A stretch of 64,000 nucleotides of DNA from Morella rubra (lineage: Eukaryota; Streptophyta; Magnoliopsida; Fagales; Myricaceae), in the NCBI GenBank assembly GCA_003952965.2, contig CM025854.1, positions 12,816,058 to 12,880,057 on the forward strand, given 5' to 3'. The translations under genes were made by a program, and so were the position numbers. This document shows, one piece after another, positions 22,034-33,280 of this stretch. Every line of letters starts with the position of its first letter. The stretch's first letter is position 1. Under the pieces are notes generated by a model. It made no database searches and had not been told where the DNA came from. It saw only the letters and a list, made by a program, of their open reading frames with translations.

Positions 22034-22510
22034 ATAAAAAAGCTAAAATCATCAAGGTTGGGTTGCTTTATATGCTTTGGTTTTGGGTTAGAGACCCGAA
22101 CACAAACATGATTTTTCTTAGGTTGATGTTTCAAAACCCAACCCCGACCCTGAAGAAAGCTAAAACCATAAGGGTTGGGTTCCTTTGAATGCTTTAGTTT
22201 TGGGTTAGAGACCTGAATAAGAACCTGATTTTTCTTGAGTTCATGTTTCAAAAATCTGACCCCGACCCTGAAAAAAGCTAAAACCATCGGTGTCGAGTTT
22301 TTTTGAATGCTTTGGTTTCAGGTCTAAGACCCGAACACGAACTAGATTTTTCCCGGGTTCATGTTTTAAAACCAACCATTACCCCGTTCCCAAAAAAAGC
22401 TAAAATCATCTGGGTTGGATACCTTTGGATGCTTTGGTTTCAGGTTAGAGACTCGAACACGAACCTGATTTTTCTCAAGTTCACGTTTCAAAATTTGACC
22501 TCGAACCCGA
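22034..22510. repeat. Tandem repeat, four units of about 120 bp
   Basis: Four head-to-tail units are marked by AGCTAAAA starting at 22041, 22158, 22276 and 22398, so the period is 117-122 bases. Each unit contains the same blocks (GGTTGGGTTNCCTTTGAATG, GGTTAGAGACCCGAA, CCTGATTTTTCT, GTTTCAAAA, CCCGACCCTG). The units differ by scattered substitutions and 1-4 base gaps. No frame stays open across all units. Immediately upstream are further short pieces with the same 'ggttcggg' style. Confidence 0.88.
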
Positions 22511-22771
22511 GCATGATCTAACCCGACCAGTTCGGGTTGAACTGGGTTAAACCCACTTGGTTTCTCAGCTCCATAATCTGTGGTTCATTCTCCAAGTTCT
22601 CCCTTGATGTAAAATACAACAATATTAACATCTCTATCCATCAACACAAGACACTCCAAGCAGAATTTTGAACTTGCCTTATGTAGAAATTATAAAGTTT
22701 AGAGGGAGTCATTTTGAAGCATATGAATGAGTCAACTACATGAGAAATAAAAAGCATCCTATTTTTCTGAT

Positions 22772-23083
22772 ATGGAAACACAAATCCACCACATTGAACA
22801 AGAAGAATATTGTTCTGTCCTTCAGGCCTTCAAAGCTCAATCTAATGCAATCACTTGGGTATATATTCATTTTTTCTGTTGTAATTTGTCTAGTTAAATG
22901 GTGTTGATGCAATCTGAATGCCCGCTGTTATCTATACTTTAGGACCAGGAAAGTTTAACTACAAAACCTAGAAATGAGGCGAGAGTATCAGATGACAAAC
23001 ACAGAGAGCTTCTATCTAGGGTTAATGCTGAGGACATCATCCGATGGATAACGTCTAAATCTTTTGGACATGTAACAACCTAA
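22772..23083 (+). pseudogene. Captured ENT-domain fragment of an EMSY-like (EML) gene, two exons
   Basis: EMSY-like proteins carry an N-terminal ENT domain and a Tudor/Agenet domain and act in plant immunity and chromatin reading. Exon 1 (22772-22858) reads [20 protein letters not shown] and on to KAQSNAITW. An 84-base GT/AG intron follows, and exon 2 (22943-23083) starts DQESLTTKPRNEARVSDD and reaches LLSRVNAEDIIRWI before running into about ten unrelated codons and a TAA. These are the ENT helices of EML proteins in order, with the exon junction in a plausible place and no frame break over 75 codons. Usual EML proteins are several hundred residues, so only the ENT part is present. The Tudor exons and the true start are absent. 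It lies about 680 bases from a Mutator-like arm, which suggests transposon capture. Confidence 0.75.
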
Positions 23084-23413
23084 CACAAAGTTATATTGTG
23101 GAGCTTGCATGATCCTAAGTAGCTGAATTCAATACGATCAATACAGGTGTAAATCAGTCATTAGCATTCCAATCTTTCTTGACAATGAACAAAACACTTG
23201 TCCCCAACAACTTCCCTGGTCTATATATCATTGATTACATAAGTTTTCCCCGGTTTTCACAATACCTTCAGATGAAGAAAAATGACAAATTACTTCTAGT
23301 AATTCCTATTATTCCTTTAAGAGCTAATCGCGCCACTCAAATGGTACAAAATATTAGCTGATCCAGTTTGTATTTTCAATCACAGAGGCGACTAACCTAA
23401 ACTAAAAACAACC

Positions 23414-23762
23414 CTAACATACATGAGAACAATGAAAAAAAAAGATTAAATTAAAAGGAAAAGTTCTGGAGAGGAAGAGGATAAAACGCTTTTCCTCTTT
23501 CCTCTTTCTCAGCGGAAGAATGATTGATACATCCAAACCCAGTAAAAACAAAAAATGACAAACCCAAACCCAATACAAACCTTCCTCAGACATTGTTAAA
23601 GAAGAGCAGAACGATCCTCTCGTCAAAGCCAAGAAATCCTTGAGCAATCTATCTAGGGTTTGCGAAAAGGGGGAAAATGGTGGGTGAAGGAAGATCCTCT
23701 CACTTGTGTGATTTGAGAAGGAAGAAGGCCTATTGAAATGGTGAGTTTTGGGTTTGTGCATT
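23414..23762 (-). other. Possible gene leader and first exon (unrecognised)
   Basis: Read on the minus strand this looks like a plant 5' leader: a C/T-rich stretch, 'aaaccctagata', and a short ATG frame (MSEEG from about 23594) that meets a GT soon after. The longer open frame across it (115 codons) is hydrophobic low-complexity sequence and I do not believe it. It could be a captured gene start within the same transposon as the ENT fragment. I do not recognise the source gene. Confidence 0.25.
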
Positions 23763-24047
23763 AAACGGTGAGTTTTGTCCCAATGAGTTGTGTGTCGTTT
23801 AGCATTGGGGGTTTTAATTTTCTGAACTTTTTAAATGCAGCGTTTTGCTTAATGACTGGCTGACATGTGGCACTGACATGTTTTATTGCTGACATGGCGT
23901 TTTATTCAGTTAGAAATTAGACGGAACTTGGATGACAGGACCAAATCGTCACGAGGGTATGGACTGAGTGACCATTAGTTAAAAAATGAAATCTAGTGAC
24001 TAAATCATCACTGAGGTATAAACTTAATGACCATATTGCCAATTTTT
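23763..24047. mobile_element. Mutator-like terminal arm (one side only)
   Basis: Read from its right end inward this stretch starts AAATTGGCAATATGGTCATTAAG and continues with words like those in the arms of the MULE at 41624-43714 (AATTGGCAATTTGGT, GTCACT, CCGTCTAA, ACGCACCGTTTAA). It is therefore probably one terminal inverted repeat of a related element. I could not find the opposite arm in the window, so the extent of that element is unknown. Confidence 0.5.
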
Positions 24048-24429
24048 CAAAAATAAAATATAAAAAATCCAAAGAAGACCAAACAGTGAAATGAAAATGG
24101 GTAATTTTGTCATTTTATGTCCAAATAGGGCAAATACAACATATGTGGCTCATTTTTTTGACAGTTGTCTAACATAGATGGAAGTCCAAGTTGTGGGAAT
24201 CTTTTAAAAATTTTCACTTGGTCATGACATGTTAAAAAAAAAAATTTGCCAGTCGCCTGCATATAAAGCAATGGAATGGTCGACCTATACAGGAGATACA
24301 GTTAATGGTTTTGTTACTATTACGTTTGGTTTATCTTATATTCTCTTTCAGGTCTTGCTACATAAGCAATTTAAGAATTATACATTTAAAAGACTATGAA
24401 CTGAAAGATGAAGATGGAATTGCAGTTGT

Positions 24430-25505
24430 TGATTGTTGAAATCAAAGTAGTGCAAACGTTCAACTTCCTTCGAATTGAAGCGCACAAGTTTTAAGAGAGT
24501 TTCTAGAGAGAGAAAGTTACGTAACCCTCCCAACGCTCAACCCTGCTTTCTCAAATGACTGCTTTGAGCTCTTCTAATGACTCACTCAAAGCTTCAATTG
24601 TACTAGTGCGTGAGATCCATAGGGATTTCAAATTTTACCTGTAGGATCACCTTGAAAAACTATTCTTCATTAATTTCCTTATATTCTGTATTTTTGAATT
24701 TACGGCTTCTACAAATTGTGATCATATCTATAAATATACCACAATTGACTCCCAAGATAATGACACAATTTTCGTCAAATCTCTTTCGCTAGCAATTATC
24801 TGCTTTTGTATCATTCCACTATATAATTCTTAATTCTCAGTCTTTCCCAGTTGTACTCCTCAAAATTTTTTCAAAAATAATTTTCTCAAATAAAATTTTT
24901 TTTTTTTTATGTTAATTTATATATAAATAAACAAAAAACTGTGAAAAGTCTTTTTCACAAAATCCGTTGTGTAGCATTTTTCAATTAAATCCAACATTAT
25001 ATAGAACTAATAAATAAACTGCCTCAACAAGAGACTGGTGGATTTCCATATTGAGCAGTACACAAATTCACTTACTATGCACAAGACCCAATATTATCTG
25101 AATATTTGATCTACGAAGATCATCACCAAAAGACTCAGTCAAAACCCAAGTACACAACAAGGAAATATGCATAACTCCTTCTGGTCTAAGGACAACATAA
25201 GCTAATTGACTGAATACATTTCTCTATATCCAGTAATCATTTCCAAATTGAATTCATATTTGATCCCAGTTTAGTGCATATACTTTACAGTGCACCCACT
25301 CGTCTGCTTAAGGTCACCACCTCAATACGAGTCCAACATCCTATTTAATAGAGGCACAACGAGTGTAGACCTTTTTATACATAAATATGTATTTCGGTCT
25401 AAAACAGCTGTCAAGTGAACAAGGACCGAAAAATCATACTCTTCCACCTTTGATTAATTAATCATTGGCATGACTTTTCTACAATGTCACTCAGTATAAA
25501 GCAAT
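24430..25505 (-). repeat. Diverged copia-type LTR relic (minus orientation)
   Basis: It shares long blocks with the better preserved LTR at 30397-31328: AGAGACTGGTGGATTCCATA, ATTTGATCTACGAAGATCAT, GTCTAAGGACAACATAAGCT, AGAGGCACAACGAGTGTAGA. The outer ends are worn, and no gag-pol coding lies between this and any other LTR of the family in the same orientation. I read it as a solo or truncated LTR. Confidence 0.72.
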
Positions 25506-25929
25506 ATATCGGTAACATCTCAAAATGCAACGTAATACTTAATAGCAATAAAAAAATAGCATAATATGACAATAAAAATAAATAATTATCTTATAATTTT
25601 GTGAAAATTTACAAATCACTCACAAGGTTTTTAATGCCATTTTAAAAAAACTTACTAAGGGTTAAAAAAAAATATATATATATAAAAGCCCACTGAATTT
25701 GTTATTTTCGTACAAAACCTAACTAATCCCAACACCGTTAGACACATTTAAAAGAAAATTTATCCCGTCCAATCCCAACCTAACAAGTGTCAATAAAAAA
25801 AAGGTAGAAAAATATAAACATTTAAAAAATTATAATCTAAAATAAATAAAAGAAATTATAATTTAATCCTAAATTTCAAATTTTAAAATCTTAAAAAAAA
25901 AGGGAAAAAGTTAGGTTTTGATTGGAGAG

Positions 25930-26110
25930 GGAAGGAATCCCACCTCCACCTCTGGCTGCCCAAAATTGGGCGGCTAGGACATGGGAGGAATCCTCCCTGC
26001 TCCCCCACCACCCAAGCGACGGCAGTTGAGCTGTTGGGGGAGGAATCCCGCCTCCACTCCTAACACCCAAGAGATTCTTCCTCGGGTCCAAAGCAGCAAA
26101 ACCCGAAGCT
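25930..26110. repeat. GC-rich imperfect tandem repeat, three units of about 54 bp
   Basis: GGAATCC recurs at 25934, 25987 and 26042, each followed by a C-rich segment (CACCTCCACC, TCCCTGCTCC, CGCCTCCACTCC) and then a CCCAAG/GCCCAAA word. It stands out as a GC-rich island in very AT-rich surroundings. No coding function is apparent. Confidence 0.55.
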
Positions 26111-26286
26111 GGCAAATAACAAAGAGGCACATTTGCACAAACCAATATAACTCGTTGGTATGTAAAGACTTTTTATTTCTCTGCCGGTAGTTTGGCTTCT
26201 TAAAAGGAGGCATTGACCATATAACACATCCATGCAGGTTGCTAATTAAAGCGTATTAATATTTATTTTTTTTAGCAATTTGAAAT

Positions 26287-26620
26287 CACTTCAAGAAATA
26301 TGATTATAGGTGACAAGTTTTTCGGTGTCAAACCAAATTTTGTCACCTAAAGTCACATTTCCTATAAAAACATTAATTTTGTGACCAAAATCATCCAGGA
26401 ACGTGGTACCTTCTGGACAAGTTAAAAAATGATTCGGACGCATATTTGGGTGACAAAATAAAAATCGTTGTCAATGTGTGATGCTTGATATTGACACAAA
26501 TGCCCCAGGACAACATTTTAAATACGTATGAACCAGCTTTAGGTGACGAATAATGATCGTCATCAGTTAGTGACGCCATCATGTACATCCAACGGCAAAA
26601 AGGATAACGACATCCAAACA
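26287..26620 (+). mobile_element. Left end of a CACTA-like element with CGTC subterminal words
   Basis: The sequence begins CACTTCAAGAAATATG and enters a region of inverted words such as GGTGACAAGTTTTTCGGTGTC, AAATTTTGTCACCTAAAG, TTTAGGTGACGAATAATG and ATCGTCATCAG. The same type of end is seen at 48639 (CACTAAACAAAATCATTTGG) and near 44650-44930. I could not place its right end because other repeats intervene. Plant-transposon-protein fragments follow at 27337 and 28787. Confidence 0.55.
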
Positions 26621-27336
26621 CAAGAAAGTTGTCCGCATAGGCTGGAACAAGAAAGTTGTTCCACGTTGCACAATTTCACACACGTGATTTCGAAACTGTA
26701 CGGACCACCACCAGACTATCTGGACAATTGTAGGTTTTGGAAGATTTTTGAATCATCCTTATATGCGTATTTAATGAGTTTGAATATGATTGCGCCACAT
26801 GTAAATCTTACTGTCGAAAATCGTCTGAATGGGAATAAAAAGCGTTCGTATGCTTAACTAGTACCTTAAAAACAAATAGAGTTGTCAAAATCACATTCTC
26901 ATCCATTTCATTTTGATTTTCTGTCACCTTTTATGTTTGACTTCATAAATTTTTCCGATATTTCGAGATCTTTACTCACAAGGTTAGGTAACGCCTACCT
27001 TGTGCCTTTGTATTTCAATTTTAATGCATTTTATTGTTTTTGGGTGGATAATATGACTTTTTCAATTTTGTGTCCATCAAAGCACCATTCAGACGATTCT
27101 AAATACATTCGGACGATTTATGTGATAATATTAACGTTTTTAGTTAAAACATCTTTTTTTTTTAAGTCGGAACGGGTCAACACATCGTTTGGACACATAA
27201 TAATTAGAAACGTCGCCGTTTGATCACCGTTTGAATGGGTTATGCTAATGTTTGCATGATTTTTGTCAGGTTGGTCGTGGATCGATACAAGAAAAGTGTC
27301 ACCAAGACCGGGGCATAGATAGAGCTACCAGCTTGA

Positions 27337-27664
27337 GTGGATGCTATGGTAGTAGAGCTGAAGGAGAGTATCCAGAAGATGCTGGAGCTGACGCAGACTT
27401 TGTGTTTGGATAGCCATACCCCCTTGATCACTCTAGAGAATAATTGTGCTCTGATGGAGGCTGGTTTAAGGGTGAAGGTGATTGCTATGCGGAACAAATT
27501 GACTTCCGTGACAGGACACGTGTCTCAATTGTACTAGTCTCTCAGTACTGCTTCGATATAGCTCTGAACACTCATCAAACTGGTGGATAACATGGAGGAG
27601 CGGTTGGAGCACGTTCATGATGCCATCAGACAAGATCTCGATGAGCCAACTCATCCTCGTGATT
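27337..27664 (+). pseudogene. C-terminal coiled-coil tail of a plant transposon protein
   Basis: The frame MVVELKESIQKMLELTQTLC and following residues form a heptad-rich helix that stops and continues as LVDNMEERLEHVHDAIRQDL. The arrangement parallels the tail of the longer fragment at 28787-29752 (ISARLTAPETMVGQLDFELR, then MVEHIEKVCDVLQ), but the two are diverged. It lacks the N-terminal module and has stops between the two helical parts. Function unknown. Confidence 0.45.
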
Positions 27665-27669
27665 GAGAC

Positions 27670-27757
27670 TAGTCTCTGGCTTATGCTTTGTTAGTCTTCG
27701 ACTTGTGATTCAGACAAGTCTCCGGCTTATGCTTTGTTAGACTCCGGCTTGTACTAG
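27670..27757. repeat. Two-copy tandem repeat, period 46 bp
   Basis: AGTCTCTGGCTTATGCTTTG at 27671 and AGTCTCCGGCTTATGCTTTG at 27717 begin two adjacent near-identical units directly after the coiled-coil frame ends. Confidence 0.75.
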
Positions 27758-28786
27758 AATTATGATCATGTTTTTCGGTTGGGATTTAAATCTTTGATAT
27801 TTTATATTAATTATGTTTTTTTATTAGTTTAAATTTATTACAATTTAAATAGACGGTTAGTACAATTAAATGGACGGTTAGTACGAGTGCTAAGTTAACC
27901 GAACGGTTGGTATTATTTGTTATAACGAACGTTGAGTAAAAAGTATGCTTAACTGTATGTATTATTTATGTAGTCAAAATGCAATTTAAAATAAATAAAT
28001 AAATAAAGTTAAAATTTTGTGATGAATTACATTCAGTTAATTAAAGGATTTAAATAAACTAAATTCAATAAATTAAACAAATTAAATTGGGATCACAAAT
28101 CAATTAATGAATTAAGTAATGTTGAATTAATCTATTACACGTCTGAATGGTGTAACAACAAGTTTGGACGCCTAACCTCAAACCATACCGTTTGAAAGCA
28201 TGAAAAGCCCGGCCGAACATTCACTTCATCTCCACATGGCATATACATGTTTAATGAGGACGATGGTTGAAAATAGTTGTAACTGTCCGGACGTATGCAT
28301 AACTATCCAGACGTGACGTGACGTTTATTCAGCCAAACATGTGCTTTCATGTTGCATATTTTTGGGAGAAGACAGTCCAGACGGGGTTTGCGCTTCCATA
28401 CGCATTTAATATTTGGAACTGTGTAAAATTATTTAAGGTTTGGCAGTTGATACGGTCGAATTTCATTGGGCCACGTGTCTTTCAAAACGTCCGAACAGGA
28501 AAACACCGCTTGGACGGCATCGATGGATTGCGTATATTTGAACATATTTGCATTTTCATTACACTCTGAATTTCTGCTATCAAATCTCTCCTCCCTCATT
28601 GTTACGTATTTTCTTCCCAAATTTTTATGTAAACTCCTTCATTCGAGTGTTTAATCACATCCAGGTAAGATTTATTCAATTTTAGCATGATTTTATTGCT
28701 TAAAATATTGTTTTTTTGGAGTTTTACGTAGAAAATTTCGACTCTGGAGTTGATAGCTGGTCAGGGTTGTGTACCTTGCACGCTAG

Positions 28787-29752
28787 ACAGGTGTCGCATC
28801 CATAGATTTGGTGTGAGAGTTTTACACTGTGATTCTTCATGTGCCTAACATCTCAGATGCTGGTTGGGAGGTCATTGTTCGCAAAATCGGAGTCCTATTC
28901 TCGCCGAATGAGCTAGTGAGGTTTATGGGCCATGAAAGGTCTGTGGATGCTTTCCCAGCTATTGCGCTTTCTAGGGAGGATTGGCCTCTTAGCCCTGAGG
29001 TATTTTAGATAATGACGGGTCTAGATATAGTGGTGCTGGAGGGCAGCAACATGAGCCAGGCGCAGTTTCTTCCCTTTTGGTGGTTCATGCACCTCATATT
29101 CTTGTACTGCATCGACCCGAAGAAGCACTCTATAGAGTGTTTGATTCACCGAGGTGAACTGATGCTGGTGGTGGTACACGGGACACTAGTAGATCTAGCT
29201 ATGTACATATTCATGATAGTTCAAGTGGAGGCCCTCTCACATGAATTAGATTCGCTGCTGTACGGACTTCTACTATAGCAGTTCCTCCTCCTGATGCTAG
29301 TACCTGAGGACCCAGACGAGTCGAAGGGCCATCCATTTCTACCCATCGACAAGACTACATTTTCTCGTTCTATGGCTCAAACACATGGACAGAAAGTCGT
29401 GCGGGCAGCTGCTTAGAGACATCCCGAGCAGTATCCATAGTCTGAGGAGTGGGATCCCAGTCAAAGCTCAACCTTTGTGCAGGATCTGAAAGTGGAGTTG
29501 AGTGCTACTGTGCAAGTGGTGATGTAACTCATGCATCGAGTGTTGAGTGATATCAGTGCTCGGCTCACGGCTCCTGAGACTATGGTTGGCCAGTTGGACT
29601 TTGAGTTGAGGAAGGCGGTGGAGGTAGTTGGGTCTAATCTAAAGGCCGTGGCATCTTCAGCAGAGTTGCAAGCCCACATGAGGTGGGTCGGGGACATGGT
29701 GGAGCACATTGAGAAAGTCTGTGATGTTCTGCAACTCGCGAATGATGAGTAG
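28787..29752 (+). pseudogene. 'Putative plant transposon protein' gene, frame kept but with nonsense changes
   Basis: A single reading frame runs about 320 codons. It has the family's N-terminal module (IDLV-stop-EFYTVILHVPNIS, FSPNELVRFMGHERSVDAF, LSREDWPLSPEVF), the middle block (MSQAQFLPFWWFMHLIFLYC, DPKKHSIECLIHRGELM) and a C-terminal coiled coil ending QLANDE and a stop. It is interrupted by TGA at 28814 and by TAG or TAA at 29006, 29276, 29414, 29438 and 29525, with no frameshift seen. Four of the stops are TAG and the others TGA and TAA, all one C-to-T step from CAG, CGA or CAA. That fits decay by deamination of methylated cytosine. The protein's role is not known; it travels with CACTA-like ends. 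Confidence 0.65.
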
Positions 29753-30396
29753 CTCCCATGGATGATTATGTTATGTTATTTTATTTTAGTTATGTTATTT
29801 TATTTTCAGTTATGTTATTTATATTTTGGATATTTCATATAGTTGTATATTTAGTTTATATTTTGGACATGGCGTCATACCCCGATCTTTTGTTTAATAT
29901 AACATGTATTTTTTTTGTGAAATTGAGTTTGAGTTTAGTAGTCAATTAGGGGATAATTAGTGACTAAGTGAGATTAATTAGTACTTGATGTATTAAATTC
30001 ATAACCTTGATTCGGACATGATTAAGTTAGATTTCGAGTTCGCATGTAATTGAGTTTTTGTTCAGGATGTTGAGGAGGACGTATTGGATGAATTTAATTT
30101 TTTAAGCTAATGGGACGGGTTTTTCTGAAAAACTGAACCACATGATTTTTATTCTACTAATATGTCGGGAGTTCATCCTCGAGCTTATGGCTCAATTTTG
30201 GAGACTATTTTTCGGAAGCTAGTAGGTCAGTTTTGGAATTGTGGATAGAGATGAATTATGGATAGAGATGACTTGTGGATAGAGATGAAATTGTGGATAG
30301 AAATAACACATAGGAAGCACGATGAATCAAGGCTAGAACGCACAACGAAAAAGGCTAAACCTAGAGAAGCATGAAGTGTTGAACCGTAGGAGTTTC

Positions 30397-31328
30397 TGTT
30401 GGATCGCGAGAGCGTAGCGGAAAGGATCTTTGAATCAAAGCAAGCCAAGCATTTTGCCTCCTTCAGATCCAGCACACAGCTTTGAGAGAGAATCTAGAGA
30501 GAGAAAATATAAAGAGAGAAACTCTGTCGTAAAAAATGAATTCTTCTTTCTCAATGAGTTTCTGAGCTATTTATAATTGGCTGGCTCAGAACTCAATTGT
30601 GCTATAGCGTGGGATCTTTAGGGATCTCATATCTCGGCAGTAGGATCATCACGAAAAACTCTTTTTCAGTAAACTCCCTTATATTTTGTAATTCGCAGCA
30701 TTTTATGTGAGTCCAACAATATACAGACATAATGAATATACTCTCATCAAGAGACTGGTGGATTCCATATTGAGCAATTATACAACTTTACTTACTATGC
30801 ACAAGGCCCAACTTATCTGGAATATTTGATCTACGAAGATCATCACCAAATGACTAAAGTCAAAGCACTAGCACACAACAAGCAAATCTGCATAACTCAC
30901 TCGGTCTAAGGACAACATAAGCTAATTGTGCTGAATACCGTTCTTCTACATCAGTGATCGTTCTAGAAGGTACTCATATTTTGATCTGTTCAGTGCATGT
31001 CTCTTACATTGCACCCACTATCTGCTTATGGTACCACCTCAATGACGGAGTCCATCATTCTATCTTATAGAGGCACAACGAGTGTAGAACTATTTGTACA
31101 TTATCATGTATCTCGGTCTAGATAATGTGAGTCAACAAGGATCCGAAAAGTCATACTCCCCGCCTCCGATTCATTGAATCATTGGCTTGACTTTTCTACA
31201 ATATTGTTCAACAATATGACATCTAATGTCATTGCATGTACCCAAAATAATATACAAAGTGATTAATCAATAATAATAATTATTCATAATTATACAAAAA
31301 TGATTGGTTTGAGGGCATACATCTAACA
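30397..31328 (-). repeat. Copia-type solo LTR inserted into the gypsy LTR
   Basis: On the minus strand it begins TGTTAGATGTATGCCCTCAA and ends GCGATCCAACA, giving TG...CA ends over 932 bases. The flanks GTTTC (30392-30396) and GTTTT (31329-31333) differ at one base and fit a 5-bp target duplication. The same start word recurs at 33281, which defines the family. No coding sequence accompanies it. Confidence 0.82.
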
Positions 31329-31467
31329 GTTTTCGGTGGTGACTTGCCATAACTACCTTGCCTTGTAGCTGCTGTAGGTTGCTAGGTGTCAACGTGAGGT
31401 GAATGTGGCCTTTTGAGTCACCACAACTAGTCAAACACGTATCGCGATATGACGAACTAAGCTTGCC

Positions 31468-31475
31468 TATAAATA
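31468..31475 (+). promoter_or_regulatory. TATA box of the gypsy LTR
   Basis: TATAAATA within GCTTGCCTATAAATAGGGGG. The same 20 bases occur at 50531-50550 in the related LTR, so this is the conserved core promoter of the family. Transcription would start about 30 bases downstream. Confidence 0.65.
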
Positions 31476-33280
31476 GGGGGTCAAGCCATTTAAACCTACA
31501 CCATCTCATCCTAAATTTGCGAGTTAAAGCTTGAGATTAAGAGTGAAGTGAAGTAGAAGGAAGAAGGAAGAAAACGCTAGTGAAGTTAGTGAAGATCCAA
31601 GCTGATTAGAGGTAAAGTTTAGTTGGTTATTTTGATTTTGATTCAAAAGTTTTCAAGATGATTTTGTGAATCTCTTGTATTTCTTATTCTAGCATCTCTT
31701 GATGTTGTTGCATTCTTTCTATTCTTCCTATTATTCATTGTTCTTGATGAAGAACAAGCTTGTCTTTTTGAAAAGTGTCATTTTCAAAGTTTGATTCGTT
31801 TTCAAGTTGAAAAGATCCGTTTCTTTTCAAAAAATTTCCCAAAAGATGTTTTTCAAAGCTTGAATCTATTCTTTTTCAAAACTCTCAATTTTTTATTTTG
31901 TAAAAATGTGTTTTTTCTACGTGGTGGTTAATCTGGTTGTTAACCGAGAAATAAAAGTATTGTTTCTTTCCTTCACAACACTTTCTTTTGAATAATATTT
32001 TATCATGTTTCTATGCTTTCAAAGAAAGGGTTAAGGTGTTGTGTATCATGAATGAGACATATGGGCTTTGACATAAGACATGCATACTTCATCTTGTACT
32101 TTTAAAAGGGATGTGGTTGAGGTTCAAGTATGGTTAAGGTGTTGCATATCATGAATGATATGTTGGGAATTGACATGAGACATGCATACTTAATGTATAC
32201 CATGAAGACGTGACAACACTGTGCACTAAAGGATATATTCCACTTTGGCAAAGTGATTCACTCTGGGAGTGAGAGTAGTGGTGATTGAAAAATGGAAAAC
32301 ACCATATTTTTAAGAATTGAGTCTTTTCATTTACTTCTTCTGTTTTGAGATTTTATTGATGGACGGTTTTTCTCCAATGCCTTGTTCATGTTTCTGTTAT
32401 TTGTCTGTCTAACCACTAGCTTTACTGAGTCATTTGGACTTGCCGTTGTTTGTCAAATTCTTTTAGCAAATTTTCAGAATGTACCTTGGAAAATATACTT
32501 AGACTTTGACTCATGAGGCCTTGATACTAAGCTAGTAGTTGGGTATGGGTAACTGAGAACCTAGACATCATCGTTGAGAGTGTCTGATTATATTTTCTAG
32601 CGATGATGAAGAGGAAGAGTAGAAAAGAATAAGATAAAGACCAATGTAGATGGTATTGAATTTAGTAGTTATTATGCCATGTTTTGTAGATATGCATAGA
32701 AAGTAAAGTCAATACTCTTTTGTGATATAAAGGTTGGAATAAAGGGTCTTGATCATGTTTATTTCTTAGAATCCTGCAGCTTTAACGATCCTCCCACTGG
32801 CCGTAACGTCAGTTTAATAGTGGCGGTCCATTACTATAAAACAGCGTTGGAGGTATTCACGGTCCGGCTATTACACATGAATACTTATGGTTAGTATATG
32901 AGTATTTCTGTTTATTTATCCTTAGTCAAACATGTTAATTTATGTTGTGTTTCTCTTTTTGTTATACTTCTTCAAACCTCAAAACTATTTAACAAACTTA
33001 GGTTAGTTATGTTAATATATGGATCTTCAAAACACTTGTAATTATATCTACGACTATATACTTATCATCAACACACTTATGTTCATATTTGTTTTTAACA
33101 CATTTTGGTTATTTAAAAATTGGTAAAAAATTGAATGGTATGAGTTGTAAAGAAAATTGGTTCGTTAAAAACCATTCAGACAACTCTTTAAGCATCTAAA
33201 CGGGTTGTGTGAAGTCAAACGCTATCGTGTAGTATAAAACACTTGTGGAAGGACAAGAAGGCATCCAGACGTTAATGTTA

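Larger units (their letters stand above)
29871..32876 (+). mobile_element. Solo Ty3/gypsy-type LTR, split by a copia LTR
   Basis: Sequence 29871-30396 plus 31329-about 32876 matches, in order, the LTRs of the collapsed element at 49819-52265: GTGACTAAGTGAGATTAATTAG, AACCACATGATTTTTATTCT, GCTTGCCTATAAATAGGGGG, AGTTGGTTATTTTGATTT, CACTCTGGGAGTGAGAG. Without the copia insertion it is about 2.1 kb. No gag-pol lies next to it, so it is a solo LTR or a fragment. The start reads GCGTCATACCCC, a worn form of TGTCATACCC. Confidence 0.7.

Noticed and set aside
22034..22510. Tandem array considered as a CRISPR array
   Set aside because: The units are contiguous 120-bp copies without unique spacers, and the genome is eukaryotic.
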